Of a stretch of DNA of 64,000 nt, positions 1 through 11,340 are shown piece after piece; position 1 is the stretch's first letter; every line of letters starts with the position of its first letter. Below the pieces are notes generated by a model. The model saw only the letters and a program-made list of their open reading frames with translations. It was not told the DNA's origin and ran no database searches. Source of the stretch: Muscardinus avellanarius (lineage: Eukaryota; Chordata; Mammalia; Rodentia; Gliridae); NCBI GenBank assembly GCA_963383645.1, contig OY726573.1:20505845-20569844 (forward strand), written 5' to 3'. The translations under genes were made by a program, and so were the position numbers.

Positions 1-250
1 GAAATTTTAAACACATTTCTCTGTTAGGTTTTAATAAAATATTCCTTAAAAATTAATGGATAGGACAGGCATTGTGGTGTATGTTTGTAATCCCATCATT
101 TGGGAGGCTGAGATGGGAGAATTGTGGTTCAAGCACAGACTCAGTTACTTAGGCCTTTTGCAACTCAGTAAGACCCTGTTTCCAAATAAAATTAAAAAAT
201 AGGACTTGGAGTTTGAAGATAGAATGTCCCTGAGTTCCATCCCTAGTACT

Positions 251-285
<35 letters not shown>

Positions 286-653
286 GGACTGGGAGGTGTA
301 GCTCAGAGGTAGAATGTTAGAGCTGCAACTTCCTGGCAGAATAAATGGCATGGTATGGTGAATCTCACCCAAGAGGGCCAGGTGTGGCAGGAAGGAGTCT
401 GTTAGGTGATTTTCATGCACCTGGTGTTGGGGCACCTATCTCCAGCAATGAGACTCTCCCACTGACCCCCCCATTTGCAAAGTAAGGGCTGCAGCCAGAG
501 AAATGAGATTATCTACTCAGAGCTGTACAGTAGTGGCAAGTGCTACAGACCCCCAATGTCTTCTGCATATCAGTGGCAGTGCTCCTTCTTCTGCAGGACT
601 ACCCTGGTTTCTGGCATTAACTGTCAAACTCAAATGCCTTCTTACTCAAACAG
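1..653 (+). other. NCBP3: NCBP3 intron (3' part) with a dimeric SINE
   Basis: This is the end of the intron before the last NCBP3 exon. It holds one + strand B1-ID dimeric SINE at about 61-284 with an oligo-A tail at 254-283, then a partial ID-like right half at about 287-330. The rest shows no recognised element. The intron ends in a pyrimidine-rich stretch and AG at 652-653. Confidence 0.75.
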
Positions 654-889
654 GTAGCTTATGGACTCGTTTAGGATCTGCACCCAAGACCAAAGAAAAG
701 AATATGAAGAAAGTGGATCACAGAGCCCCCGGTACTGAGGAAGATGACTCCGAGCTACAAAGGGCGTGGGGGGCTCTGATTAAGGAGAAAGAACAGTCTC
801 GCCAAAAGAAGAGCCGGTTAGATAACTTACCATCTCTCCAGATTGAAGTTAGTCGGGAAAGCAGCTCTGGTTCAGAGGCAGAGTCCTGA
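654..889 (+). CDS. NCBP3: NCBP3 last coding exon (C-terminus of nuclear cap-binding protein subunit 3)
   Basis: NCBP3 (formerly C17orf85) binds the mRNA cap with NCBP1 and works in nuclear mRNA export. The reading frame after the AG at 652-653 gives GSLWTRLGSAPKTKEKN and then continues to the conserved ending SRESSSGSEAES and TGA at 887-889. From memory this agrees almost residue for residue with the human C-terminus. It includes the WTRLG motif, which recurs in the family's low-complexity tail, and the SRLDNLPSLQIEV segment. The first two bases complete a split glycine codon, so the exon is entered in phase 1. An open frame running in from upstream is only intron readthrough. The rest of the gene lies left of the window. 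Gene order and strand relative to ITGAE match human 17p13.2. Confidence 0.95.
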
Positions 890-2370
890 TGTCCCTCAGG
901 CCTGTGGCAGCTTCCCCAAAGCCCGGCATTCTTGCACAGGGCAGGGTGCGCGGTAGGAACCTGTCCTGCAGGAGTTGGCGCCCTTCCTGCTCCTCACAGT
1001 CACCCTCAGCTCTTGCTCCTTCAGCAAGATGTCTTAAGAATGTGACGAATCTTGAAGGGTATCTCTCTATCTTTTGCTGCAGAATTATAGTTCTGGGCCC
1101 TCAATTCTTTCCCCACTACCCCACAAGCTTTACCCTTTGAGAAAAGGGCAGCCCTCCAGATTTTGTAGACATTTTTCTTAATATTTTTAACATTGTGTCT
1201 TTTAAAAGAAATGTTTTACACAGTTCATCCAAAGAGCAGAGAACTGAACTTCTCACTGTTGCCTTGGCCCTGACAGCTGTCACCAGCACCCTTTTCCCAA
1301 GAAAAGTCAATTCCCAGGTGCTTATTGGACAGCCTCCGAGGGGGAAGATGAGGGAAGCTGCCAACTCACCCTTCCAGGACCCTAGTGTGGGGGCCGAGTC
1401 CGGCTCGTGGATCTGGCCTCAGAGGTGCACCAGTGCCGCCCAGGTAGATCAGAGATGCAGCGACCGCCCATCGTGCTTCCGTTCCTCCCTGGAGACTCTG
1501 TCAGGGGCCACTTGCTGGCTGTCAGCTTGATGTGAAGATCAAGTTCAGTGCTGTGGGATTTTCAGGAACAAAAAACTGACTTCTGGATTTGGCGGATTTT
1601 TTTTTTTTTTTCGTGCTAGGGGTGGGTTCATGGGTTAATGTTGAGCAATTTTTAAGTCTGTATTATGTTTTAAAAATATTAATGATTTGAAAGTTTAAAT
1701 TTTTAATTTTTATATGTGGAAATTCTTCCTGTTGGCTACAGGGGAAGCTCAAGTGGTGTCTTTTTTTGTGCTGTTAAATATATATTATATACTTTGGAAG
1801 AAGGCAAAGAGAGGAGTCTCATTATTTTTAAATGATCCTAATTGTACGGTCTCTTCATTGTACATATAGTTTTAGCTTGCTTTTGGGCCACTGTAGGAAA
1901 AAAAATCCATCCATCTGAGATGGGATCTTGTTTATTATCACTTTAGAAGTGATACATTGATAATTTATTCTGTTTCCAAAACTGGCAAATGAGAGTAATA
2001 GTTTCAGAAATTTTTTTTATCTATTTTTAAACTCCTTTTGGATTGCTTTACCATGAAAAGGAAATAGATTATTTTTGTGTTCCTGTCTGTTTTTATTTTG
2101 AAGTGTTTAATATTGTACTCCTCTGTAGGCTTAAAAGTAGCATTTTACTTCAACTCATTAGAACTCAGGAGTTAAAGATAGTAAGTAGTAAGCCTTGGTC
2201 CCTTTGTGATGCCACAACTCTTCACCTACCTAGATTGTTTTGCACCCAGTATCACCCTGGATCCTAGAGATCTTTGCTTGTAGCTGAGATGATGTCACAT
2301 TGGTAGTTGATTACAGTGTGGTGTGGAGAATGCAGAACAGTGTTAATAAAGAAAGTAAAGGGCTATGAGA
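890..2370 (+). other. NCBP3: NCBP3 3' untranslated region (end inferred)
   Basis: The sequence after the stop codon is largely free of young SINEs, becomes AT-rich from about 1,600 and contains no convincing ORF. AATAAA at 2345-2350 is the best polyadenylation signal, which would place the transcript end near 2,365-2,370. The end point is inferred from that hexamer only. Confidence 0.6.
2345..2350 (+). terminator. Candidate polyadenylation signal of NCBP3
   Basis: An AATAAA hexamer lies about 1.46 kb after the NCBP3 stop codon. No closer canonical hexamer was noticed, and the next downstream sequence carries MIR-like and L1 fragments rather than UTR. Usage is inferred. Confidence 0.5.
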
Positions 2371-3564
2371 CTTGAGGGCTGCAACAAAAAATTCTATTGT
2401 ATCATATTTTGCTGGATAGCCTATCTCCATCCCCTTCCTAGTTTCTCCACTGGTTGAGATCTAAGGCCTCTGAGGCTTCTCAGCTCTTCTTGCCTTGCAA
2501 AGCACACAGCTCAGAGCCAGGTTCTCAGGAGGAGAGCCCAGAGCATGTGGGTTTCGTAGAGTGAGAAGTGCAAGAGTTTGCGAGTCAGAGACCTGGATGT
2601 CAGCCCCTGGCACCCTTCGTGGACCTGGGCTTTCGTTTTCTTACCTAACAAATGAATGTGCTGGGATAGGCTTCCGGCTTTGTTGCATCTCAGAGGTGGT
2701 TTACTCTTCCCACTGCTGTCACTGCAGTGGACTGGCTAAGGGCAATCAAGAGATTGTGGTCAGGGCCTTATTCCCATCCTCTTACAATCTCTGGTTCTAT
2801 TAATGGCTTAAAGATATCTTTGTGGTTCCCAACTGACACCATCTCTGTAGGCTTTAGAAAACATGAAGTCTTCCCTTTTTCTTTCCTAGTTATGATCCTT
2901 TCCCACCAGCATTTCAGGCTTATTTGCCCCAGGGCCTTTGAGCACTCACCAGACTCCTGCTAGAGATCAGGGAAGACATGATAGGAGAGAGGTGGTACAC
3001 AGTCAAGAAAAATGCCCACGTCAGTAGCCATGAGGTTTTCACAAACAGAACCCAAACAAGTAGCTTTGAGGATTTTTATTTCCTAGGGTAATGGCCTTTG
3101 CATCTCTCACTCCCCAGCCTGCCTCAGCCACTTGAGTCTTACAGCACCTTGAGTGTGCCCTGGATGCCCGGCTTTGTCTTTGGGCTGAGGAATGAGTGGA
3201 CAATCAGGACAGTCCACAGACAGCTTGGCATGGTTTAACTGGGGCACTTTCTGTACAGGAGGGGAGTAAGGACACACATTTTGTATTCCTCTTAGTTGGA
3301 GATTTTAAATACAATTTTGCTGCTCGATAATAATTGCAGATACCTCATCTCTCTTTCTCACGCTCCCTGTGGGGAGAGGTACCAGGTACCCAGGAGAATT
3401 TGTGGAGCTCACCACAAGATGTAAACCCTCCTGCCCCAGCTGGTCTGATCTCTGAATCCATGAATCCCTCCCCTCGCCCCAGTCACTGTCCTGCCCCACT
3501 CCCCCTGGACTCTGCCCTGACTCCTCCTCCATTCTGCACACGAGCCGCATGAGCCAGATGCTCA
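2371..3564. other. Intergenic DNA with a MIR-like fragment
   Basis: This begins the NCBP3-ITGAE intergenic region. About 2560-2670 reads like the core of an old MIR element (tcagagacctggatgtcag, then a cttacctaacaaatga-type end). No gene, promoter or RNA is supported in the remainder. Confidence 0.4.
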
Positions 3565-4500
3565 TTGTTACTGGCAGCTTAATTGAGATATGATTTACAC
3601 AGCATACAATTTACCCTCTTACAGTATATACTGTAGTAGGTTTTAGGATATTTAGAGTTGCACATTCATCACCATAATCACTTTTAGAACATTTTCATCA
3701 CAAAAACCTGTACCTCTTAACAGTTACTTCCTATTCTTTCTCTCTGGCTCCTGGCAACTACTAGTCTCTCTGTCTTTATAGATTTGCCTCTTCTCGACAT
3801 TTGATGTAAATGAAATCATATGCCATATATCTGTGACTGGCTTCTTTCTTTCATTCTTGAAGGTTTATCTGTGTTATAGAACACACTTCATTTTTAAAAT
3901 TGCCAAATAATATTCCATTATATGGATATACCTTAGTTTATCCATTCATCATTCATTAGTTAATGGACATCTAGACTGTTTCACTTTTTGTGTGTGTATG
4001 GCACTGGAAAAGAACCCAGGAGCTTTCCACCTCTGAGCTATATTCCCAGACCTATTTTATATTTTCTTTGGAAACAGTCTCACTAAGTTGCTGAGAGCCT
4101 CACTCAGTAGCTGAGGCTGGCTTTGAAACCTACATAATCCTCCTGTCTCAGCCTCCCAAGTACTGGGATTACAAACATGTGCTACCATGCCCAGCTTTGT
4201 TTCTACCTTTTTTTTATGAGCATTTGTCTACAGGCTTTTTTTGTGTGTGGACATGTGTTGTCATTAATCTTGGATTTTTACAGTTAGAAATGAAATTGCA
4301 GTCAAATGGTAACTTTTATCTTTATTTACTCTTTTGAGGAGCTGCTGGGCTGTTTTCCTAAGTAGTTATATCGTTTTCCATTACTGCCAGCAATGTATGC
4401 GAGTTCCAGTTTCCCCATATCTTTGACAAACTTACTATTTTCCAATATGAAGTGCTATCTTAGAGTGGTTTTGATTTGCATTTTTCTAATGACCAATGAT
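3565..4500 (-). mobile_element. Old L1/HAL1 3' fragment, minus strand, interrupted by a SINE
   Basis: On the + strand the text follows the reverse complement of an ancient L1 3' region: aataatattccattatatgg, then tatccattcatcattcattag, then later the tgtgtggacatgtgttgtc and ggtaac portions. It is split by a minus-strand B1-ID SINE at about 3992-4196. Divergence is high, consistent with an old insertion. Confidence 0.65.
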
Positions 4501-4553
4501 GTCAGGCAACTTTTCACAGGCTTCAGGATGATCTTTCTTTCTTTCTTCCTTTC

Positions 4554-4962
4554 TTTCTTTTGATGGAACCCAGGGGCATTCAACCTTCGAGCCACACCTT
4601 CTGCTTTTTTTTTTCTTTTTTTCTTGGTGGTACTGGGGTTCCTGGAAGCCCTTCTACTTCCAGGCTACACTCCCAGACCTATTTCATACTTTTTTATTTT
4701 TGGAAACAGGATCTTTTAAGCCAGCGGGGCTGGCTTCGAACCAGTGCGATCCTCCCGTCTCCACCTCCCAAGCGCTGGGATTACAAGCGTGCGCCACCAT
4801 GCCCGGTTTCTGCTCTATTTTTTATTCTTTACTTTGAAACAGGGATCTCACTAAGTTGTGGAGGGCCTCAGTAAGTAGCTGAGGCTATCTGCGAACCGTG
4901 ATCCTCCGGTCTCAGCCTCCCGAATGCTGGGATTACAAGCGTGCGCCACCACACCCAGCTTC
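4554..4962 (-). mobile_element. Nested SINEs: subfamily II inserted into subfamily I
   Basis: A minus-strand B1-ID SINE of the common type starts at about 4560 (tgatggaacccaggggcatt) and resumes at about 4807, ending near 4962. Between them, at about 4622-4805, sits a second minus-strand SINE of the other subfamily, recognised by ggtactggggttcctggaag. A short ttctgc repeat flanks the inner copy, as expected of a target-site duplication. The nesting shows that subfamily II was active after this subfamily I copy had landed. Confidence 0.8.
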
Positions 4963-4974
4963 AAGATGAACTTT

Positions 4975-5330
4975 CTTAAATGAAAATCTGATCCTGTTAT
5001 TCCTCTGCTTGAAATCTCTCCAGATCTTCATCACCTTCAGAATAAATCCCAAACTCTTCTTAGCTTATAAAGCTGGTCAAGATCTAGCTTCTGGCAGCAT
5101 CTCTGGCCTTTTCCACCCATTCTCCCTGCCCTCTGCGCCCTAGATCCATCTAGAGCTCATCAGACGCCACACGGTGCACATCCTTAGGGACGCATTTCCC
5201 CAGCCCTCTCCCACCTCTGCCTTAGCCTTGCCTTCTTTGTTTCCCTCGTGCTTGAGATCATAGTGCCCCTCCAGGAGACAGTCCTAGATTTCCAGAGCTA
5301 AGTATGAGCTCCTTCTGTGTCCCATGATGC
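4975..5330. mobile_element. L2-like ancient LINE fragment
   Basis: The run 'cttcagaataaatcccaaac', then 'aaagctggtcaagatct' and later Pyr-rich text, follows the pattern of an L2 LINE 3' region (aatccaaactcc...ggccctgcatgatctggcc). It is heavily diverged, so the boundaries are approximate. Confidence 0.5.
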
Positions 5331-5829
5331 TGCCATGAAGGACTCTTAGCTGACTCCAGAGTAAGTTATAAAGTCAGTGCCTAAGATCATAATTGAGTAT
5401 AATCAAAATCCCCCTGAAAATACCACGGCAAGCACCACAATGAAGACCAACATCTCAAGATCCCTTAGAGTTGGTTCCTTCCTGTGTGGGAACAGTTCAC
5501 TGTTGCTTTGAGCACCAGGTGAAGTAGTTGGCCTGTAGTTAGGGCCATGCTGTGGCAAACCCACTGACAGGTGTTAGAAGCACTCTTAGTGGGAAGGTCA
5601 CTTCTGAGGCGCTTGGAAACTTGGGCTATAGGAGCAGCAGAGGACAAACTTGTTCAGGCTGAGGGAAGGTGGAATGGCCCAAGCAACTTGTAGTTGTCTT
5701 TTTTTTTTTTTTTTAATCTTTCCAGACAAATACCATTGTGTTAACTAAGTGAAGTTGTATAATGCCTAATCACTGTACACCCCCCACCACCACTCAGCGT
5801 ATCTATACACTGGACTGTGATTTCCTATT

Positions 5830-5945
5830 CATAGTTTGTTTTGCTAGACTGTAAGCTCTGTGAGAGCAGGGGCCACATCTGGCTTGTTCATCGGGATTTT
5901 CCCAGTGCCTACCACTGCCTGGCACCTAATAGATTTTTCCATGAA
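5830..5945 (+). mobile_element. L2/MIR-like 3' end fragment
   Basis: The text contains gactgtaagctctgtgagag, caggggccacatctgg and cagtgcctaccactgcctgg, the familiar L2 3' end pattern ('tgtaagctccttgagggcag ... cagtgcctggcacatagtag'). Confidence 0.6.
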
Positions 5946-6379
5946 CCTTAATGGAGTTTGTAAATCCCCAACCTCAGTCCCCATCCTTTGAGGCCCTGGG
6001 GTGTCTTACAGGCCAGTCCTTGTTTTTTTTTCCGCCATATACATACAATGTCTGGTTTTTGTGTTTTATTTTCCTTCTAGGCTGTGAGCTCTTAATGAGC
6101 AGGTGTCTGCATGTTGTTTTCTCTGTATCCTCACATCGGGCCAGGCCCAAATAAGTAGTGCTTCAAAGTGTTCAGGAAATTAATGAATTGTGTTGACCCT
6201 GCCCAGCTCTGGCTCCATTGTCTGCAGGCTAGTACAATTCTAGATAAGCCTAACAGATACAAAAAAAGGGAAAGATTATTCAGTGGTGTATATACTAATG
6301 TTGTGTAACAAAAATTTTCCTTAGACCTCAATAAACATCAGTTTTGATGATCTGGCCGTAGGTGAGCTGAAGCTTACCC

Positions 6380-6388
6380 AGCTCAATA

Positions 6389-6419
<31 letters not shown>

Positions 6420-6634
6420 GGTGGTGGTACTGGGGGTGGAATCCAGAGGCTTTCTACCTCCGGGCTATACTCCCAGACCTTTTTTATATTTTTTTACTGG
6501 GAAACAGGGTCTCACTAAGTTGCTGAGAGCCTCACTAAGTAGCTGAGGCTGGCTTCAAGCCCGGGAGATCCTCCTGTCTCAGCCTCCCAAGTGTGGGGAT
6601 TACAAGCGTGCGCCACCACGCCCAGCTCAATAAA
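6380..6634 (-). mobile_element. B1-ID SINE (minus) with 11-bp target-site duplication
   Basis: A complete minus-strand dimeric SINE runs from the T-run after 6391 to 6623. It is bounded by a perfect direct repeat, agctcaataaa, at 6380-6390 and 6624-6634. The element wording (gaggctttctacctccgggc) is intermediate between the two main subfamilies. Confidence 0.88.
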
Positions 6635-6907
6635 AAATTTTCTAGGAAATAATGCAGGTGGTCCAGAATACTTTTTAGAAAAGCACTCATCTGCCTCAAG
6701 ATAAGAAGAAAAGAAGCTCTTGGGCACTTAGAGAGGTTCCCAGAGAGGGTCCCCTGAGCCAGCCCTTAATGTTAACTCTGTCCTGTTGGTAAGGAAAGTG
6801 ACAACCACCCAGAATCAAAGTAGGTGACCAGGAACAGCTCTTTCCTAGCAGCTCTGCCTAATGTAGCATTTCTCAGATTTCTCTGGAGGAACAGTGTTAA
6901 GGTTTTG

Positions 6908-7162
6908 GTGATATGCTAATTTTTGGTTTTTGTTTTTTGGGTTTTTTTTTTTTTTTTTTTTTTTTTTTGGTGGTACTGGGGTTCCTGGAAACCCTTCTAC
7001 CTCCGGGCTATACTTCCAGACCTACTTTATATTTTTATTTGGAAACAGGGTCTCTTAAGCCAGAGAGGCTGGCTTTGAACCTGTGCAATCCTCCTGTCTC
7101 GGCCTCCCAAGCGTGGGGATTACAAGTGTGCACCACCACGTCCGGTGTGATATGCTAATTTT
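6908..7162 (-). mobile_element. Subfamily II B1-ID SINE (minus) with perfect 16-bp target-site duplication
   Basis: The direct repeat gtgatatgctaatttt occurs at 6908-6923 and 7147-7162. Between them lies a minus-strand SINE of the ggttcctggaaacccttct type with a long A-tail (T-run on +) and a shortened left half. The perfect duplication shows L1-type insertion and fairly recent age. Confidence 0.92.
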
Positions 7163-8004
7163 GACTAGAGTCAACAGCTCTGGCGTCTGCATAAGTAAGT
7201 TTAATGCATGGGTATTTACTTTTAATCCTTATATAACATAAATTAGAAGTGAAACCTTTTTTAAGACCTAAAAAGAGAAAATGCTTTCAATAGTCCTTGA
7301 GAGTAGCACATTTTCTTAAACGCAGATTGTTGCATAATTTGACCAACAACAAACATCTCAAACTTACATGTTTATAAAATAAATCTTAGAAGAAAAAAAT
7401 ACTGCAGTTTTTAAAAATAAATCCCTGTGAAACTATGCATTTCACAGAACTTTTGTGGGGCTATAAATAAAACTCTAGAGTGTGAATGGTATTTAACCTA
7501 CCAAAGTCATACCTTGCTTGGGGATTCTTATCTTTGTGAGCAATTCCAGAGGCCTTCTCTGGATACCCAGAGTCTTAAATAGTTGAGACTTTGTGTGACC
7601 TCAAACTGTCACCCTCAACCCTGAACCAGTTGTAGGTCAGTGAGAAGATGCCCACACCACTGGCAGGAGAGAAGATACTACCTCCCTGTCTCTGTCCCTA
7701 GGGATGCCATAGAAATGTTTGATCCTGTGATATGTTCCTCTTCTCCTCATGGTCCAGGGTTCCTCAGAGGGCCCATAACAGTTGGTAGCACTTTTAGCTC
7801 AGGTAGAATATCTTTTGGGGAAAGTCAAATAGCATGGTGGCCACAGGACTAGGGCCTCATATTCAGCCAGAGGAGACTCTGCAGGTTCCTTCTTTTGAGG
7901 GCCTCATCTGGGATGATCTTCAGATTTCCTTCTAGTTCAAATGTGGTATATGGATGCTTGATATACTTTCCAAGTAGCTTTGGGAATATAAGTCCAGAAG
8001 GAAG
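7163..8004. other. Intergenic DNA, no recognised element
   Basis: This stretch is AT-rich up to about 7,500 and of mixed composition after that. No coding exon, RNA gene or familiar repeat could be supported here. Confidence 0.4.
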
Positions 8005-8199
8005 CCAGGCTGGTGGTACACGCTTGTAATCCTGGCATTTGGGAGGCTGAGACAGGAGGATTGTGGCTTATGGACAGCCTCAGCTACTTAGTAAGGTCCT
8101 CTGCAATTTAGTGAGACCCTGTTTTGAAATAAAGAATGAAAAATAGGTCTAGGGGTGTCACTTGGAGGTAGAATGACCCTGAGTTCCATCCCCAGTCTG

Positions 8200-8237
<38 letters not shown>

Positions 8238-8557
8238 AAAGAAAGAACAAAAGAAAGAAAAAATAGGGCTGGGGTGTTGCTTGGAGGTGGAATGTCCCTA
8301 AGTTCCATGCCCAGTACCACACACACACACACAAAAAAAAAAGTCCAGAAGGAGTCAGGGAGTCAGGCGTGGTGGCACATGCTATAATCCTAGTACTTGG
8401 GAGTCTGAGACAGAAGGATCACAGGTTTGAAGCCAATCTCAGCAACTTAGTAAGGCTCTCAGCAACCTAGTGAGACTGTTTCCAAAGACAAATAAAATAG
8501 GTCTGGGGGTGTATCCTGGAGATAGAAGGCCCCTGGATTCAATCCCTAGTACTACAA

Positions 8558-8596
<39 letters not shown>

Positions 8597-8600
8597 ATGT
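8005..8600 (+). mobile_element. Cluster of B1-ID SINE copies, + strand
   Basis: There are three successive units: a dimer at about 8005-8235 with a long A-tail, an extra ID right half at about 8266-8338 ending in (CA)n and A, and a dimer at about 8352-8557 whose tail has become an (AAAT)n array to 8598. The second unit looks like a right-half duplication or a truncated insertion into the tail of the first. Confidence 0.8.
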
Positions 8601-9089
8601 AGGGTAAGCAAGGAACCTGGTCCCATGACCCATGTGCCCCCCAGCCCCTCAATTATAAAAGGACAAGAGGCTTCTCCCTCTTGCTTCTCCCTACTCATCC
8701 CCCCTTCCCCAGTAGAGTCATGCTCATGAGTGTGTGTACACACATACACATCCATCACTCAGTCTTACATTTGGTGTATACATGGGAAGGTAGTCCAGTG
8801 TGTCAGTCTGTTCCAGTTTTCATGACAACATAGAATGGGTGCCTTAATAAACAGACATTTATTTCCTTGTAGATCTGTAGGTTGGTAGTCTGCAGTCCGG
8901 TGCAGCAAGACTCCATCTTCCTGGCTTCTTCACGTGGCCTCCCCTTGTGTGAGCATGTGGCCCTTTTTACAACACCACCAGTTCTATGGGCTTAGGGCCA
9001 GGCCTCAACTGTTTGACCTCATTTAACCATAGTTGCCCCCTGAAAGCCATATTTCCAAATACAGCCACATTGGGAGTTAGAATGTCAAC

Positions 9090-9230
9090 ATGGGAGCCAA
9101 GCATGGTGGAGCACACTTGTAATCCCAGTACTTGGGAGGCTGAGACAGAAGGATCACAAGAAGCTGGGGGTGTAGCTCAGAGGTAGAATGCCCCTGGTTT
9201 TCAATCCCAAGTACTGCCAAAGGGGGCGGG
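9090..9230 (+). mobile_element. Internally deleted B1-ID SINE
   Basis: The left half (gccaagcatggtggagcaca ... gagacagaaggatcaca) joins directly to the right half (gctgggggtgtagctcagag). The second part of the B1 unit and the linker are missing. Confidence 0.75.
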
Positions 9231-9393
9231 GAGTGAACATGGGAATTTGGAAGGGGATACAATTTAGTCCATAGCACCCAGTAGTGCAAGAATGCTAGTC
9301 TATTAAAAAAAATAATAATGTAAGTCTGTATTTGTGGTCCTTGTTTTTTTCAGATCCCAAAAATCTATGGAGTTAAAGGAGAGTTTGTGTGTT

Positions 9394-9530
9394 TAGAGTA
9401 CTGGCTCTGGAAGAGACAGACCCATCTGGGTGCCAGCTCAGCCATTTCCTATTCATGTAGCCTTGGGAAAAGTACTTAACCTCTCTCTAGGAATTAGCAT
9501 CCTTATCTGTAAGATCTGGGTACCCTCAGA
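9394..9530 (+). mobile_element. MIR element
   Basis: The text agtactggctctggaagaga, then agcctt-gggaaaagtacttaacctct, then atccttatctgtaagatctg matches the standard MIR layout in order. It is an ancient mammalian SINE. Confidence 0.75.
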
Positions 9531-9837
9531 TGAGCGCATGGAAGGCCTTTGTCAATGGTGTACTAATTATCCATGCTCTGCTCCCAGCTCCCCTGCAATC
9601 CTTGCTTTTCCAGATTCACCCCTCCAGCTTCCTAGGACTGGGAATGCAGGTGAGTGGGGGAACCACTTTCCACTTCTCACATATGGAGGCTACGGCTGGG
9701 CTGGGGACAGACTCCTGGAGGTGGGCCACACCGGTGCTTCTGACTTCAAGTTAGAACGGGTCCACCGCGTGCTGCACACCTTCTCTATCCCTGTAAAAAT
9801 CTTTTATTTTGAAATAACTTAAAATATCATAGCACAG

Positions 9838-10475
9838 TGCCAAGGATAGAACAACGAACACTTTACAACATTTATTTTACTAGTCATTCTTCCTTTCTCC
9901 TTCCTTGCTCCTTTGTCAGTGTCTAGTGCACTGGAGACCTAAGGGTAAGGCCGATTCACGGGGACACGGGATGCAGGTTTCATGTACACTGCATGTTTTA
10001 TTGAAAGAGCAATCAGACTTTTATAGAGAAAGCTTCTATGGGATCCATAGACAAATTAACTATTTTACACATTACAAGATTGTCTTAAAGCAACAATAGA
10101 TGTGTGAGTAAAGCCAAAGGACTAGTCTCAAAACAACTTTTTGTTTTACAATTAGAAGCAAAGAATTCCTGTGACTGCTCATAACATCTCAAGCTGTTTA
10201 TCATACCAATAAGTTTTCTGAGAGATGTCTATGCTGGGAAGGACCTTCAGAGAGAGGGCCGGAGCTGCTTCCTGACCTTGAAGGCAACTTGGCAAGACTC
10301 ATAGCTCACTGATTATAGGAAGTGTGCTTGCCTCCCAGCCTGGGATTCCAAGCTGCTTCTCAGGAGCCAGAGTTGCTTCGTTAACCCTTCAAGCAGGAGC
10401 CTGCATCTCAGTCCTCTCACACCCCTTCTTTCCTTCCCTTCCCCCTCTCAGAGCCCTGAAGAGTTTGAGTCATTT
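9838..10475 (+). repeat. Diverged repeat copy, split by the solo LTR
   Basis: 9838-9913 plus 10422-10475 (ccaaggatagaacaacgaac ... catttattttactagtcatt ... cccctctcagagcc) corresponds in order to 12712-12840. The two are paralogous copies of one old repeat or of a local duplication. The family was not recognised. Confidence 0.65.
9914..10421 (-). mobile_element. Solo LTR (endogenous retrovirus), minus strand
   Basis: Read on the minus strand it starts TGTGAGAGGACTGAGATG and ends ACTAGACACTGACA, the usual TG...CA ends. An AATAAA lies near its 3' end (tgttttattg on +, about 9991-10000). It is flanked by ctcctt (9908-9913) and cccctt (10422-10427), a 6-bp target duplication with one change. The host repeat around it is found uninterrupted at 12712-12840, which gives a natural empty site. 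No internal viral genes are present. Confidence 0.8.
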
Positions 10476-10821
10476 CCCTTTACTGTACAGGTTTTTTTAA
10501 ACTGTACCTTTCCTTAGACTCCTTAAGAAAATTAAGGGCATGCTCTCATGTATCCAGAGTGTAGTTATCAAATTTGGGAAATGTGTCTGATTAGTATAAT
10601 AAATATCAAAAAAGTCTGATCGTTAAGCTGCTAATTTGTGTTCATGCTTCACTTTTGCCAGCTGGCCCAACAATGGTCTTTAAAGCATTTTTTCCCTTCT
10701 GGTCCAGGATCCACTTCAGCACCAAGTGCTATTCTGCCTTTAATAGTTTTCTTTTTTCTTCCTTAATATGTAGCAATTTCTCAGTCTTTCTTTGCTTTTC
10801 TGGACTTTGATGTTTTGTTTG

Positions 10822-11340
10822 TTTGTTTGTTTAATTTGTGGAACATTCTACCTTTGAGCTATACCACCAGGCCTATTTTTTTTTTATTCTTTATTTTGAA
10901 ACCAGGTCTCACTGAGTTGCAAAGGGCCTCACTAAGTAGCTGAGGCTGGCCATAAACCCATATTCTCCTGTCTCAACCTCCCAAATGCTGGGATTACAAA
11001 CATGCACCACCACGCCTGGCTGACATTGACGTTTTTAAGATTACAGTCTAGTCCATGTTGTAGGATGTCTTTCAAGTTCACTTGGCATTTATTTAAAGTG
11101 AAATGAAGCCGGGCTTGGTGGTGCATACTTGTAATCCCAGCATTTGGGAGGCTGAAACAGGAGGATCACGGTTTGAGGACAGCCTCAGCTACTACTTAGT
11201 GAGGCCCTTTGCAACTCAGTGAGACACTGTTTCAAAATAAAGAATAAAAAATAGGGCTAGGGGTGTAGCTCAGAGGTAGAATGCCCCTGGGTTCCATCCC
11301 CAGTACCGCAAAAATTAAATAAATAAATAAATAAATAGAA
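10822..11340. mobile_element. Two B1-ID SINEs in opposite orientation
   Basis: A minus-strand copy lies at about 10840-11022 and a + strand copy at about 11107-11340, ending in an (AAAT)n tail. The facing pair could fold into a long hairpin if transcribed, but both lie upstream of ITGAE exon 1. Confidence 0.8.
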
